Made by a program: the position numbers and the translations under genes. Shown here piece after piece: positions 17,000 through 26,720 of a DNA stretch of 64,000 bases. The stretch's first letter is position 1, and every line of letters starts with the position of its first letter. Origin of the DNA: JAJRXG01 sp964640065 (GTDB lineage: Bacteria > Bacteroidota > Bacteroidia > Chitinophagales > Saprospiraceae). The notes under the pieces were generated by a model that ran no database searches, was not told the origin of the DNA, and was given only the letters and a program-made list of their open reading frames with translations. The DNA is taken from positions 1 to 64,000 of the forward strand of contig CAZXIE010000001.1 of assembly GCA_964640065.1 (NCBI GenBank). The letters are read 5' to 3'.

Positions 17000-18211
17000 A
17001 TGAGTGATCAGTGGCAGATAGGTAAACAAAAGTCTTCTGGATTAGCCAAGAAGAAAGAAAACGCCGTCTTAGTTGGACTTGCAAGAAAAGATCAATCAAA
17101 GGAGCTAGTTCAAGAATATCTTGATGAGTTAGAATTCTTAGCACAAACAGCTGGGGCAGTGGCTAAGAAAGTCTTTATCCAACAGCTAGATCATCCTCAT
17201 CCGCGGACATTTATAGGTTCTGGTAAGGCTGAAGAAATATCCGAGTATATCGAGGATAATGAAATCGATCTCATCATCTTTGATGATGACCTCACTGCCA
17301 AACAAACTGGCATTCTCGAAGAAATATTTAAGCGAAAGATCATAGATCGCAGTTCATTGATACTTGACATATTCGCTGCAAGAGCGCAAACGGCGCAGTC
17401 TAAGACACAGGTCGAACTGGCGCAAATGCAATATCTGTTACCAAGACTAAGAGGTCTGTGGACACACCTCGAAAGACAACGTGGTGGTATTGGCATGAGG
17501 GGGCCTGGTGAGATGGAGATAGAAACTGATAGAAGGATCGTCAGAGATAAGATATCTCAGCTCAAAAAGAAGCTGATTAAGATCGATAAGCAAAATAAGA
17601 CCCAGCGAAATAATAGGAATCAGATGATCAGAGTAGCCCTAGTTGGATATACTAACGTGGGGAAGTCTACTTTGATGAACATATTGTCAAAGTCTGAGGT
17701 ATTTGCGGAGGATAAGTTATTCGCTACTTTAGATACGACAGTAAGAAAAGTTGTCTTCGAAAGGATGCCTTTCTTACTTTCAGATACAGTCGGATTCATC
17801 AGAAAACTTCCTCATCATCTTATCGAGAGCTTTAAGTCTACTCTTGATGAAGTCAGAGAAAGTGACCTCCTGCTTCATGTAGTAGATCTATCTCATCCAC
17901 AATATGAGGACCATATCAACACAGTACAGGAGACGCTTATCTCGCTAGGAGTAGAAGACAAAAAGCAAATCTTAGTGTTTAATAAGGTAGATGCTTACAG
18001 AGCAAAGAACTTTGATCAACTACTTGAGGTAGACGTAAAGGCACAAATACTGGCCGAGCTAAAAGAGAAACTCGCTAATGATTATCAAATTCCAACCATA
18101 TTAATCTCTGCACTTAAAAAAGAGAATATCGACGGGCTCAGAGTACTCCTAAAGGAAGAGGTCGAAGAAAGATATAAAGTGATATATCCCTACAAAGTCA
18201 AACAATTCTAA
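17000..18211 (+). CDS. hflX: ribosome-associated GTPase HflX
   Basis: The 403-residue protein has the HflX N-terminal domain with HPHPRTFIGSGKAEEI, then the glycine-rich linker RGPGEMEIETDRR, then a G domain: G1 GYTNVGKST, switch region, G3 DTVGFIRKLP and G4 NKVD. HflX splits stalled or stressed ribosomes into subunits using GTP. It starts 7 bases after the LytM-type gene and ends 12 bases before the M29 peptidase gene, so it is within a long rightward transcript. No oddities were seen. Confidence 0.96.
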   Translation: MSDQWQIGKQKSSGLAKKKENAVLVGLARKDQSKELVQEYLDELEFLAQTAGAVAKKVFIQQLDHPHPRTFIGSGKAEEISEYIEDNEIDLIIFDDDLTAKQTGILEEIFKRKIIDRSSLILDIFAARAQTAQSKTQVELAQMQYLLPRLRGLWTHLERQRGGIGMRGPGEMEIETDRRIVRDKISQLKKKLIKIDKQNKTQRNNRNQMIRVALVGYTNVGKSTLMNILSKSEVFAEDKLFATLDTTVRKVVFERMPFLLSDTVGFIRKLPHHLIESFKSTLDEVRESDLLLHVVDLSHPQYEDHINTVQETLISLGVEDKKQILVFNKVDAYRAKNFDQLLEVDVKAQILAELKEKLANDYQIPTILISALKKENIDGLRVLLKEEVEERYKVIYPYKVKQF

Positions 18212-18223
18212 AAATCAACTTAC

Positions 18224-19318
18224 ATGCGTTCTATTGAGTCAAAGTATGCTGACTTACTTGTTAATTATTGTCTCGAACTAAAACCTGGCCAAAGGGTCCA
18301 TATACACTCTTCCACACTCGGGGAACCTCTTGTAAGAGAAGTATATAGATCTGCCATACAGGCTGGAGCACTACCTGAAGTAACATTGGACTTCAGAGAA
18401 CGCAATAGGATATTCATGGATGAGGCTAACGAGAAGCAAGTGCAGAGTGTCTCTCCGATTACCTCCTTAATCATTAATGAGTTCGATGCAACGCTTTACA
18501 TCAGAGCACCACATAACCTACGAGAAGACGGATCTATCGATCCTAAAAAAAGAAAGCTGAGATCTCAGGCAATGTCAGATGTCAATCAAGTCTACTCTAA
18601 GCGGACTGCTGAAGGCAGCCTAACCCGATCACTCTGCCAATACCCTACTCTAGCTAGTGCTCAAGAAGCGAGCATGTCGCTCGAAGAATACCAAGATTTT
18701 GTTTTTGGTGCGTGTCACTTATTCGCAGATGACCCTGCTGCCTCTTGGCTAAAGATTAGGAAGGAGCAACAACGGTATGTCGATCATCTTAACGAGGTCA
18801 AAAAAATAAATTATAAAGGACCAAAGACGGACATATCGTTTTCAGTGGATGGCAGAACTTGGATCAATTCTGATGGAAGAGTGAATATGCCGAGTGGGGA
18901 GGTTTTCTCAGGTCCTGTGGAGAACTCAGTGGAGGGTGTTGTCTACTTTGATTATCCGGCCATCTATCTCGGTCGAGAAGTAAGAGGTGTTACACTAGAG
19001 GTAGAAAAAGGACAGGTAAAGAAATGGCACGCCGAAGTTGGTCAGAGTGTACTTGATGAAGTGATGCAGCTCGAAGGAGCAAGATATTTTGGAGAAGTAG
19101 CCATCGGCACGAACTACAACATACAACGGGCAACAAAGAATATTTTATTCGATGAAAAGATAGGTGGTACGATCCATATGGCTGTTGGACAAAGTTATAT
19201 CCAGACTGGTGGCAAGAATAAATCAGTGATACATTGGGATCTTATATCTGATATGAAAGAAGGTGAGATTTATGCCGATGAAGAGCTCATTTATGAAAAT
19301 GGAAGGTTCAAAATCTAA
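18224..19318 (+). CDS. M29 family aminopeptidase
   Basis: The 364-residue protein matches the M29 (AmpS/PepS, thermophilic aminopeptidase) family. Visible metal-ligand regions are GEVFSGPVENS near residue 226, the acidic residues in LEGARYFGEVAIGTN, the His of GTIHMAVGQSY and the final HWDLISDM motif. M29 enzymes remove N-terminal amino acids from peptides in the cytoplasm using two metal ions. No signal peptide is present. It is 12 bases downstream of hflX and ends before a 175-base gap that holds the topA promoter. Confidence 0.9.
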   Translation: MRSIESKYADLLVNYCLELKPGQRVHIHSSTLGEPLVREVYRSAIQAGALPEVTLDFRERNRIFMDEANEKQVQSVSPITSLIINEFDATLYIRAPHNLREDGSIDPKKRKLRSQAMSDVNQVYSKRTAEGSLTRSLCQYPTLASAQEASMSLEEYQDFVFGACHLFADDPAASWLKIRKEQQRYVDHLNEVKKINYKGPKTDISFSVDGRTWINSDGRVNMPSGEVFSGPVENSVEGVVYFDYPAIYLGREVRGVTLEVEKGQVKKWHAEVGQSVLDEVMQLEGARYFGEVAIGTNYNIQRATKNILFDEKIGGTIHMAVGQSYIQTGGKNKSVIHWDLISDMKEGEIYADEELIYENGRFKI

Positions 19319-19449
19319 GAATCTTATACTTTCGCATACAATTACTTCCAACCTCTTCAGTTAGATAGCATTAACCAGATAACTCATGACTGAGAGCGAG
19401 TATCATCAATCGTATAGTTTAACTCGCATTACGACAAAGAGGAAAAGTA

Positions 19450-19457
19450 TAGTTTTG
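19450..19457 (+). promoter_or_regulatory. candidate -7 promoter box (TAGTTTTG) for topA
   Basis: The box matches the Bacteroidota consensus TAnnTTTG exactly and lies 37 bases before the topA ATG, giving a leader of about 30 bases. I see no TTG at the usual distance upstream. Confidence 0.5.
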
Positions 19458-19493
19458 CGTACCAATAAAACATATCCTAAAAGCTGAAAACCT

Positions 19494-21992
19494 ATGGCGA
19501 AGAATCTTCTTATAGTAGAGTCTCCTGCAAAGGCCAAGACCATCGAAAAGTACCTTGGAAAAGATTTCAAGGTGAAGTCTAGTTATGGTCATATCCGGGA
19601 TCTTGACAAAGGAAAAAAAGGCATAAGTATCGAGAATGACTTCGAACCACACTATGTCGTTTCTCCAGAAAAGCAAAAAGTAGTTAAGGAGCTCAAAGCC
19701 GAGATTAAGAAGGCAAGTGAAGTCTGGCTAGCGACGGATGAAGACCGCGAAGGAGAGGCTATCTCATGGCACTTGTGTGATGAGTTAGGTCTAGATATAG
19801 ACGAAACTAAACGAATCGTCTTCAGAGAGATCACCAAGCCGGCCGTAAGAAAGGCGATAGAAAATCCTCGACGTGTAGATAAGAATCTTGTCAATGCACA
19901 GCAAGCACGCAGGATCCTAGACAGGCTCGTTGGTTTTGAGTTGAGTGGAGTACTCTGGCGAAAAGTAAAGAACAAACTATCTGCTGGACGTGTACAATCG
20001 GTGGCTGTCAAGCTCATCGTCGAAAGAGAAAGAGAAATCCAAAAATTCGAATCTGCCCCATACTTCAAGGTATCTGCTATCTATGATGTAGCTGACACGA
20101 ATGGCTTCAAAGCAAAACTTAAAGCAGAGCTTAAAGACAGACTTGTATCTGAGGCAGAAGCCAAAGACTTCTTAGAGAAATGCAAAGGAGCTATCTACGA
20201 TATCAAGAAGATCACCGTCAAGCCCGCTAAAAGAAAGCCGGCTGCGCCATTCACTACTTCTACTCTCCAACAGGAAGCTAGTAGAAAGTTAGGCTTCAGT
20301 GTGAAAAGAACCATGTCCAATGCTCAAAGACTATATGAACAAGGTTTTATCACCTATATGCGAACGGATTCCACAGCACTAAGTGCGACAGCAATAGGTG
20401 CAATCAGCGATGAGATCACTAACAACTTTGGTGAAGAGTACCTTAAGGTGAGAACCTACAAGTCAAAAAGTGCCAATGCTCAAGAAGCTCACGAAGCGAT
20501 CAGGCCCACTTACGCCGATCGCAAAGAGGTGACTGATGATAAAGACCAACAAAGACTATATGAGTTGATCTGGAAGCGCACGATCGCTTGTCAGATGTCT
20601 GATGCTCAGCTAGAGAAGACAACAGTTGACATAGCCATCTCTTCTCACCCAGAAAGAAATCTCGTAGCACATGGAGAGGTCCTCAAGTTTGATGGATTTC
20701 TAAAAGTGTATATGGAGTCAAAGGATGAGGACGATCCAGAAGATACTAGAGGCATATTACCTCCTCTTCAAGAAGGACAAAAGCTCGATCTCGAGCACAT
20801 CAAAGCGACAGAGAAGTTCACGCGTCCACCAGCAAGATATACAGAAGCAAGCCTTGTAAAAAAGCTAGAAGAGTTAGGTATCGGAAGACCATCTACTTAT
20901 GCACCAACAATCTCTAAGATTATGGAGGAAGCGAGGGGATATGTGACAAAAGAAAGTAGAGAAGGTACTCTTCGGCAGTATAAGGAGATGACTTTAGCGA
21001 AAGATAGTCTCGACGAAAAGACTCTTGAAGAGACGACAGGCGCTACATCAAAACGTCTATATGCAAGTGATATGGGCATGGTAGTCACCGACTTTCTAGA
21101 CCAGCACTTCGATGAAGTCATGAACTATGGCTTCACGGCTGAGATGGAAGCCAAGTTTGATAAGATCGCAGATGGCCAGGAGAAGTGGAAAAAGATGATC
21201 AAAGAGTTTTATGGTCCTTTTCACACGGATGTCGAGGAGACCCTCGAAAAAGCTGAGCGTGCTAAAGGTCGCCGAGACTTGGGCATAGACCCTGAGTCTG
21301 GACATACTGTGATGGTGCAGTTAACACGCTATGGACCAGTAATCCAGATAGGAACAGTCGAAGAAGTCGGAGAAGAAGGCAAACCAAAGTTTGCCAATCT
21401 TAGACCTGGACAGTCCATGGAGACGATCTCTTATGATGAAGCAATGAAGCTCTTTGAACTTCCAAAGACGCTTGGAGAGTTCGAAGGGAAAGATGTCATC
21501 ATAGGCGCTGGTAGATATGGACCGTATGTGAAGTATAACGAGAAGTTTATCTCTATCCCTAAAGGTCAAGACCCGATGGAAGTAGGCATGGACATGGCTG
21601 TAGACCTCATCAAGCAAAAGCAAAAAGAGGATGCTCCTGTCGCCATGTACGAAGACAAACCTGTCACAAAAGGGAAAGGAAGATTTGGTCCATATCTCAA
21701 GTGGGAAGGGCTCTTCGTGAATGTCCCTAAAAGATTTGACTTTGAGAATATTACAGAACCTGAGATGTTCGAGTTGATCGCAGCAAAGGTTGAAAAAGAA
21801 GCAAATCGATATATCAAGCAATGGCCAAAGGAAAAGATCGCCATCGAAAACGGAAGATGGGGGCCATTCTTCCGAGTCAAAAAGAAGAGTGTCAAGATCC
21901 CAAAGGTCGGAGATAAAAAGCTTGAGAAAGAAGATCTCGAAAAGCTCACATTAGAAGAGGTTAAGAAGATGATTAAAGAGGCTCAAGGCTAG
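19494..21992 (+). CDS. topA: DNA topoisomerase I
   Basis: TopA relaxes negative supercoils by a type IA mechanism. The 832-residue protein has a Toprim domain (IVESPAKAKTIEKYLG at the start, DEDREGEAIS near residue 82) and the active-site region GFITYMRTDS near residue 285 with the nucleophilic Tyr. The C-terminal third has no four-cysteine zinc fingers. Instead it has three GRxGPxx repeats (GRYGPYVKY, GRFGPYLKW, GRWGPFFRV), the alternative C-terminal domain common outside enteric bacteria. It has its own likely promoter and is followed by purU after 59 bases. Confidence 0.97.
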   Translation: MAKNLLIVESPAKAKTIEKYLGKDFKVKSSYGHIRDLDKGKKGISIENDFEPHYVVSPEKQKVVKELKAEIKKASEVWLATDEDREGEAISWHLCDELGLDIDETKRIVFREITKPAVRKAIENPRRVDKNLVNAQQARRILDRLVGFELSGVLWRKVKNKLSAGRVQSVAVKLIVEREREIQKFESAPYFKVSAIYDVADTNGFKAKLKAELKDRLVSEAEAKDFLEKCKGAIYDIKKITVKPAKRKPAAPFTTSTLQQEASRKLGFSVKRTMSNAQRLYEQGFITYMRTDSTALSATAIGAISDEITNNFGEEYLKVRTYKSKSANAQEAHEAIRPTYADRKEVTDDKDQQRLYELIWKRTIACQMSDAQLEKTTVDIAISSHPERNLVAHGEVLKFDGFLKVYMESKDEDDPEDTRGILPPLQEGQKLDLEHIKATEKFTRPPARYTEASLVKKLEELGIGRPSTYAPTISKIMEEARGYVTKESREGTLRQYKEMTLAKDSLDEKTLEETTGATSKRLYASDMGMVVTDFLDQHFDEVMNYGFTAEMEAKFDKIADGQEKWKKMIKEFYGPFHTDVEETLEKAERAKGRRDLGIDPESGHTVMVQLTRYGPVIQIGTVEEVGEEGKPKFANLRPGQSMETISYDEAMKLFELPKTLGEFEGKDVIIGAGRYGPYVKYNEKFISIPKGQDPMEVGMDMAVDLIKQKQKEDAPVAMYEDKPVTKGKGRFGPYLKWEGLFVNVPKRFDFENITEPEMFELIAAKVEKEANRYIKQWPKEKIAIENGRWGPFFRVKKKSVKIPKVGDKKLEKEDLEKLTLEEVKKMIKEAQG

Positions 21993-22051
21993 ACCTTACT
22001 CCTCATAGCAATCTGATCTTTAAAGGCATCATATTTGATGCTAGATAGCAT

Positions 22052-22918
22052 ATGATCGTTCCATCTAACAACGCCATTTTATTAGCGCATAGTCCGGATG
22101 CAAAGGGTATCCTGCATGCCGTGACGGACTTCGTGCTCAGCAATAATGGTAATATCACCAAGCTTGATGAGCATGTAGACGAAGACGAATCACGATTCTT
22201 CATGCGTGTTCAGTGGGATATATCTGACTTTGCTATTCCTAGAGAAAAGATCGGAGAATACTTCAACACCCTCATCGCACAGAAGTATGACATGACTTGG
22301 GATCTATATACTTCTCAACGCAAACCAAGAGTTGCACTATTTGTGTCGAAGTATGCTCATTGTATCTATGATCTAATCAGCAGATATGAATCTGGAGAAT
22401 GGGCTATTGAAATACCGCTGATCATCAGCAATCATGAGAAGTTCAGGCCATTGGCTGAACGGTTAGACATCCCATATCACTATATCCCGATCACAAAGGC
22501 CACCAAGAGTGAACAAGAGGATAAGGAGATCGCCTTACTGAAGGAGGCAAATGTAGACCTCATCATCCTAGCTCGATATATGCAGATATTGAGTGGTAAG
22601 ATGACCGACGCCTTTCCACTAAAGATCATCAACATACATCACTCTTCCTTGCCAGCATTTGCAGGAGCGGATCCATACAAAGCCGCCTTCAAGCGTGGCG
22701 TAAAGTTTATGGGTGCCACTGCACATTTTGCAACTGAAGATCTGGATGAGGGGCCTATCATCTCTCAAGATGTCTTTCCCATCTCACATAGAGATAGTAT
22801 ATCTGATATGAAGCGGAAGGGGCGTGATATCGAAAAAATCGTCTTAGCTAAGGCCGTATGGGCACACCTCAATCACACGGTGCTCATCTATAAAAATCGT
22901 ACAGTACTGTTCGACTAA
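22052..22918 (+). CDS. purU: formyltetrahydrofolate deformylase
   Basis: The 288-residue protein has an N-terminal ACT domain (residues 1 to about 85) and a C-terminal formyltransferase-fold hydrolase domain. Key motifs are INIHHSSLPAF near residue 200 with the catalytic Asn and His, and GATAHFATEDLDEGPII with the catalytic Asp. PurU splits 10-formyl-tetrahydrofolate to formate and tetrahydrofolate, balancing one-carbon pools for purine synthesis. The stop codon overlaps that of the convergent aminotransferase gene by 4 bases. Confidence 0.95.
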   Translation: MIVPSNNAILLAHSPDAKGILHAVTDFVLSNNGNITKLDEHVDEDESRFFMRVQWDISDFAIPREKIGEYFNTLIAQKYDMTWDLYTSQRKPRVALFVSKYAHCIYDLISRYESGEWAIEIPLIISNHEKFRPLAERLDIPYHYIPITKATKSEQEDKEIALLKEANVDLIILARYMQILSGKMTDAFPLKIINIHHSSLPAFAGADPYKAAFKRGVKFMGATAHFATEDLDEGPIISQDVFPISHRDSISDMKRKGRDIEKIVLAKAVWAHLNHTVLIYKNRTVLFD

Positions 22919-24135
22919 GTTGTGGCTGTATTCATTTGTGCTGGGGCGATAGCTTGATAAGATACTAGAGCCTGCTCAAGTATATCCATAGCTATAGTTA
23001 GTGCCTCAACATCTAAGACAAAAGCGATCCTCACTTGGCGTCTACCCACCTCAGGTGTCAGATAAAAGCCTTGGCCAGGAGCCATCATGATTGTCGCTTC
23101 ATCATGCCTAAAGTCTGAGAGCAACCATTTACAAAAGTGATCGGTGTCTTCTACTGGTAGCTCTGTCATGATATAAAAAGCGGCCTTTGGAAGGTAGCAC
23201 TTCACTCCATCCATCTGACTCAGTCGACTATGTAGATAGTCTCTCCTCTTCTCATACTCATCTCTCACTTCACTTATGTAAATATCTCTTCCATCATAAC
23301 AAGCTTGTGCCATATGCTGACCGATCATCGGAGGACATAACCGCAACTGAGCATACTTGAGAATATTAGACTTTACTTGGTCATTGCGTGTGACAATGTA
23401 TCCGATACGAGACCCACAGGCACTAAACACCTTAGAGATAGAGTCGATCACCAACACTTGATCTGATATATCATCCAACTTCAGAACACTACAAAACTCA
23501 TCGCTATATGTGAACTCCCTGTATACCTCATCGACTATCAAGAAGAGGTCATACTTCTTAACTATCTCTGCTATGGCTAGCAACTCTTCTTTGCTGTAGA
23601 GATTACCAGTTGGGTTACTCGGATTACAAAGAAATATACCTTTAGTCTTATTAGTGATTTTAGACTTTATATCCTCAGTATCAGGAAGTCCAAATCCCGT
23701 GTCAATCGTACTGGTCACTGGCACTAGTGAGACATCCGACACTTGTGAAAATCCGATATAGTTGGCATAAAATGGCTCAGGTATGATGATCTCGGCACCT
23801 TCATCAAAACATGAAAACAGAGAAAACATAATCGCCTCCGAAGCTCCTGTTGTGATAAATATATCTTCGATTTCTACCTCCGCCACTTGAGCACAATAGT
23901 AGTCCTTAACGATAGCCCGCAGCTCATAGAGTCCTTCTGAGGCTCCATACTCGATGATACTATGGTCATAGGTCCTAAGTGCTTCTAGTGCTGACTTAGG
24001 CGTTTCGATATCTGGCTGCCCTATGTTAAGATGGTACACCTTAACACCGCTTTCTTTAGCCTTTCGTGCATATGGTATGAGAGACCTAATAGGCGAATGA
24101 ATCATCCTATTACCCCTCTTAGAGATCGACGGCAT
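22915..24135 (-). CDS. class I/II pyridoxal-phosphate aminotransferase
   Basis: The 406-residue fold-type I enzyme has LNIGQPDIETP near residue 39, the cofactor-binding TTGASEA, LCNPSNPTGNLYS, IVDEVYREFTY and the Schiff-base Lys in DSISKVFSACGSRIGY. It resembles aspartate/aromatic aminotransferases of the AspC/AspB type, but the exact amino donor cannot be told from sequence. No signal peptide. It converges on purU and has its own promoter in the gap to the divergent kinase-fold gene. Confidence 0.92.
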   Translation of the reverse strand: MPSISKRGNRMIHSPIRSLIPYARKAKESGVKVYHLNIGQPDIETPKSALEALRTYDHSIIEYGASEGLYELRAIVKDYYCAQVAEVEIEDIFITTGASEAIMFSLFSCFDEGAEIIIPEPFYANYIGFSQVSDVSLVPVTSTIDTGFGLPDTEDIKSKITNKTKGIFLCNPSNPTGNLYSKEELLAIAEIVKKYDLFLIVDEVYREFTYSDEFCSVLKLDDISDQVLVIDSISKVFSACGSRIGYIVTRNDQVKSNILKYAQLRLCPPMIGQHMAQACYDGRDIYISEVRDEYEKRRDYLHSRLSQMDGVKCYLPKAAFYIMTELPVEDTDHFCKWLLSDFRHDEATIMMAPGQGFYLTPEVGRRQVRIAFVLDVEALTIAMDILEQALVSYQAIAPAQMNTATT

Positions 24136-24196
24136 TACTTATAGTTCCTTTTCATGATCAACAACTCCACAATACTCTTGCTCCTCTTATCAGACT

Positions 24197-24225
24197 CAAA
24201 AGTAAGGGTTCTCTTAGTATACCAA
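24197..24225 (-). promoter_or_regulatory. promoter of the aminotransferase gene
   Basis: On the minus strand TACTTTTG (24197-24204) is an exact TAnnTTTG box, and TTG (24223-24225) lies 18 bases upstream, so both halves of the Bacteroidota promoter are present. The transcript leader would be about 55 bases. Confidence 0.55.
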
Positions 24226-24269
24226 GTATGAAGTGTCTAATTGGGTACAATAATTGACCTATAAAAGAT

Positions 24270-25328
24270 ATGATGCAGCTTAATAAGCCGTCGAAAAAGA
24301 AAAAGATCTTTCCTCCATCGGAAACCTTAGATGGTTATCTATCTCAATATGGAAGAAAGGATACACTTCCTATCCAATATGAGGATATGCTGCGCTATAT
24401 GGCTTCTACTCAGCTTGTCGATAGCAGTGGGAAGGATACACTTTGGGAGACCGTCTACTTCGATCAATCAGAAAGCGAGGATATCAACCAAAGCCTTTGT
24501 GAAATCTATGCTCTTCTCAAGACGGAAGGCAACACGGAGGTTATCGAGCATCTTTCAGTAGCGAGGATCGACTTCTGCACATTTGGTAATACCAAGCCAT
24601 TCAGAATTAGGATCATCAATCGGATCAACGACAACTATGATCACTTTTACATCAAGCAGATAGATAGTAGCCGGATATACGGGCTTGAACTCGAAGGGAT
24701 CCTATCTCCTAATCGAGTATCATATCTGACATACGGGAAGACACTGATCGAAGAACATGTAGCAGGCGTGCCTGGTGATGACTTTATGAACCACTACCTA
24801 GACGTACCAAAGTTTGATCAGATCAGGATCGCCAAAGAGTTTATCAAGTTCAATGAAAGGTGCTTTGTAAGACTCCTCGGAGATATGAGGGCGTATAACT
24901 ACATCGTAGATATAACGCCGGATATCGAAGGAAATCAATATAGGTTTCGAGCTATAGATTTTGATCAGCAATCATATGAAGGCTGGAAGAGCTTTTATCT
25001 ACCTCAGTACTTCAAAGAAAATAATCCGATCATCTATCTAGGCATCGACCATCTCAAGTCTGAGGCAGTACGTCAGTATCAACTAGAAGAAAGGTCGCTT
25101 ATCGCAAGGAGGGCGAGGTCGTCAAAAACAAGACTGAATCAACTTTTAGATTGTATGTGTAGTGATACCATATCAAGCACGGAAAAAGTCAAGAAGTTAT
25201 CACAAGACCTTGCTGATCATCATAACACTGATATCTTCTACTCATGTACTAGTATGGGTGAGATCGTACTAGCTAATCTTAAACTAGTACTACAGAAAGA
25301 GTTTATCCAAGGTATTATCGAAAGATAA
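24270..25328 (+). CDS. uncharacterised protein with kinase-like (APH/HipA-type) catalytic motifs
   Basis: I do not recognise this 352-residue protein as a named family. It has a protein-kinase-like pattern: FYIKQI with Lys129 in the place of the ATP-binding lysine, a hinge-like TLIEEHVAGVPGDDF (about 159-172), a catalytic-loop-like GDMRAYN with Asp205 and Asn210 at the exact Asp+5 spacing of HxDxxxxN, and IDFD with Asp230 in the place of the DFG Asp. The N-terminal 100 residues are unassigned. It is flanked by a divergent aminotransferase and, 4 bases away, a convergent coiled-coil gene, so it is transcribed alone. Function and substrate are unknown; a small-molecule or protein kinase is an inference from motifs. 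Confidence 0.75.
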   Translation: MMQLNKPSKKKKIFPPSETLDGYLSQYGRKDTLPIQYEDMLRYMASTQLVDSSGKDTLWETVYFDQSESEDINQSLCEIYALLKTEGNTEVIEHLSVARIDFCTFGNTKPFRIRIINRINDNYDHFYIKQIDSSRIYGLELEGILSPNRVSYLTYGKTLIEEHVAGVPGDDFMNHYLDVPKFDQIRIAKEFIKFNERCFVRLLGDMRAYNYIVDITPDIEGNQYRFRAIDFDQQSYEGWKSFYLPQYFKENNPIIYLGIDHLKSEAVRQYQLEERSLIARRARSSKTRLNQLLDCMCSDTISSTEKVKKLSQDLADHHNTDIFYSCTSMGEIVLANLKLVLQKEFIQGIIER

Positions 25329-25332
25329 TCTC

Positions 25333-26673
25333 CTACTCTTCTTCAGCAGATTTTACGCTTGCAGGTTCTGCTGCTTTTTCATCAGGTACCGCCTTATCGT
25401 CAGGCAAATTAGGATTATCATCGTTGGGTTTTTGGGTCGTTGGTTTATCAGACTTCTTCTTGGGTCCTTTAGAAGTCTTTATGGCCGCAGCAGCAAGGGT
25501 AAGTTTGTCTGCTACTTCTGATCTCTCTTCAGATTTTGATTCTATGTCTTTCGCGATATTTTCTTTGATAGTAGCCTTTGCTTTTTTCACTTCTTTAGCT
25601 ACTTCTTTCTTCTCTGCTTTATCTGCAGCTCTTTTCTTCTCTTTCTCAATCTTCTTTTCTAACTCACTTCGAGTAGACAGCATATCATCAAGCTTCACCT
25701 GCTTACTCTTGATACGCTCTTCGATCATCGCCATCTTTGCTTGGCGGATCTGAAGCTCCAATTGTCCATCGGTAGCTCCTATGCGTTTTACTTGAAACTC
25801 TTTGTCCTTGACATCTCTTTTGATAGACTGCTCCATCTTGTCGATAGCGCCAAGGAGACCTTCGTATCTTCTTGTTAATCGTACGACAGGTCCACTTCCT
25901 TTAGAAGCACCATCGCCATATTTTTTCTCCTTGACCTTCTTGAAAGATCCATCGATACGCTTCCAGACATCATTATGATGCTTACGTGTAAACTTGGCTC
26001 CTTTAAATTTTTGTTGGATGTTCTTGAGCTCATTAAAGATCGGTTGTAGACCTAGGCCTTTTTCTATCCTTGCATCTATATCATCAAGCATCTTGATGAA
26101 CTTCTCTTTATGTCCTATGCTTTCTCGCTCAAACTCATCATTCATAGCCTTCTTCAGGCTTTTCAGCTGATCGAAGACCTCATTGGTCTCTTGTCTAAGC
26201 GCTACTGCGTGTTCTCTAAAAAGATTTTTTTCTTGGACTTGGCTTTGGACTTTTTTCCAGAAAGCTTTCATCTCTTCCCAGATTCCTCCGTTAAACTCGG
26301 AAAGGTCTTGTACTCGCTCTTTTATCTGATTTACCTCATCAGCGTATGCTTCATATAATTTACTTGAGAGAATAACGAAGTGCCATTCTGTCTTCGCTCT
26401 AGCAAGGATATCCTGTCGGTCTGTGCGTATCTCATCAGGAAGTAATCCTTCCGTCATAGAGAGAGCTCTATCGATCACCTCTGTAGACTCTGGCATCTGA
26501 AGTGGTTGACCTTGACGCCACTGGTTCATCATCTGGTTATAGAAAGTCTCGGTAGCCTCGCTTTCTTTTATTTTATGAATCCTGATGACATTGTCATCCT
26601 GGATCAGCTCGATACCCAGTAAGATCTTTTCATCTTCACCAGTTTCTCCCCATAGTACGATCTTAGTTTTCAT
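25333..26673 (-). CDS. coiled-coil protein, weakly DUF349-like
   Basis: The 446-residue soluble protein is mostly charged alpha helix. A region around residues 215-260 (KFTRKHHNDVWKRIDGSF) resembles the DUF349 repeat seen in Bacteroidota cytoplasmic coiled-coil proteins, but the match is partial. The C-terminal 110 residues are extremely Lys/Glu/Ala-rich (EKEKKRAADKAEKKE) and end in a Pro/Asp/Lys tail, likely disordered. It lies 41 bases downstream of asd on the same strand and may be cotranscribed. I cannot assign a function. Confidence 0.72.
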   Translation of the reverse strand: MKTKIVLWGETGEDEKILLGIELIQDDNVIRIHKIKESEATETFYNQMMNQWRQGQPLQMPESTEVIDRALSMTEGLLPDEIRTDRQDILARAKTEWHFVILSSKLYEAYADEVNQIKERVQDLSEFNGGIWEEMKAFWKKVQSQVQEKNLFREHAVALRQETNEVFDQLKSLKKAMNDEFERESIGHKEKFIKMLDDIDARIEKGLGLQPIFNELKNIQQKFKGAKFTRKHHNDVWKRIDGSFKKVKEKKYGDGASKGSGPVVRLTRRYEGLLGAIDKMEQSIKRDVKDKEFQVKRIGATDGQLELQIRQAKMAMIEERIKSKQVKLDDMLSTRSELEKKIEKEKKRAADKAEKKEVAKEVKKAKATIKENIAKDIESKSEERSEVADKLTLAAAAIKTSKGPKKKSDKPTTQKPNDDNPNLPDDKAVPDEKAAEPASVKSAEEE

Positions 26674-26704
26674 AGTTAGAGCTTGTTTACATTCTATCCT
26701 TATA

Positions 26705-26720
26705 GCTTAGTTGCCTAAGC
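26705..26720 (-). promoter_or_regulatory. small hairpin over the asd stop codon
   Basis: GCTTAG and CTAAGC form a perfect 6-base-pair stem. On the minus-strand RNA the loop is GCAA, a GNRA tetraloop, and the stem contains the asd stop codon (26715-26717). There is no T tract after it, so it is more likely an RNA-stability or processing element than a terminator. Confidence 0.3.
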
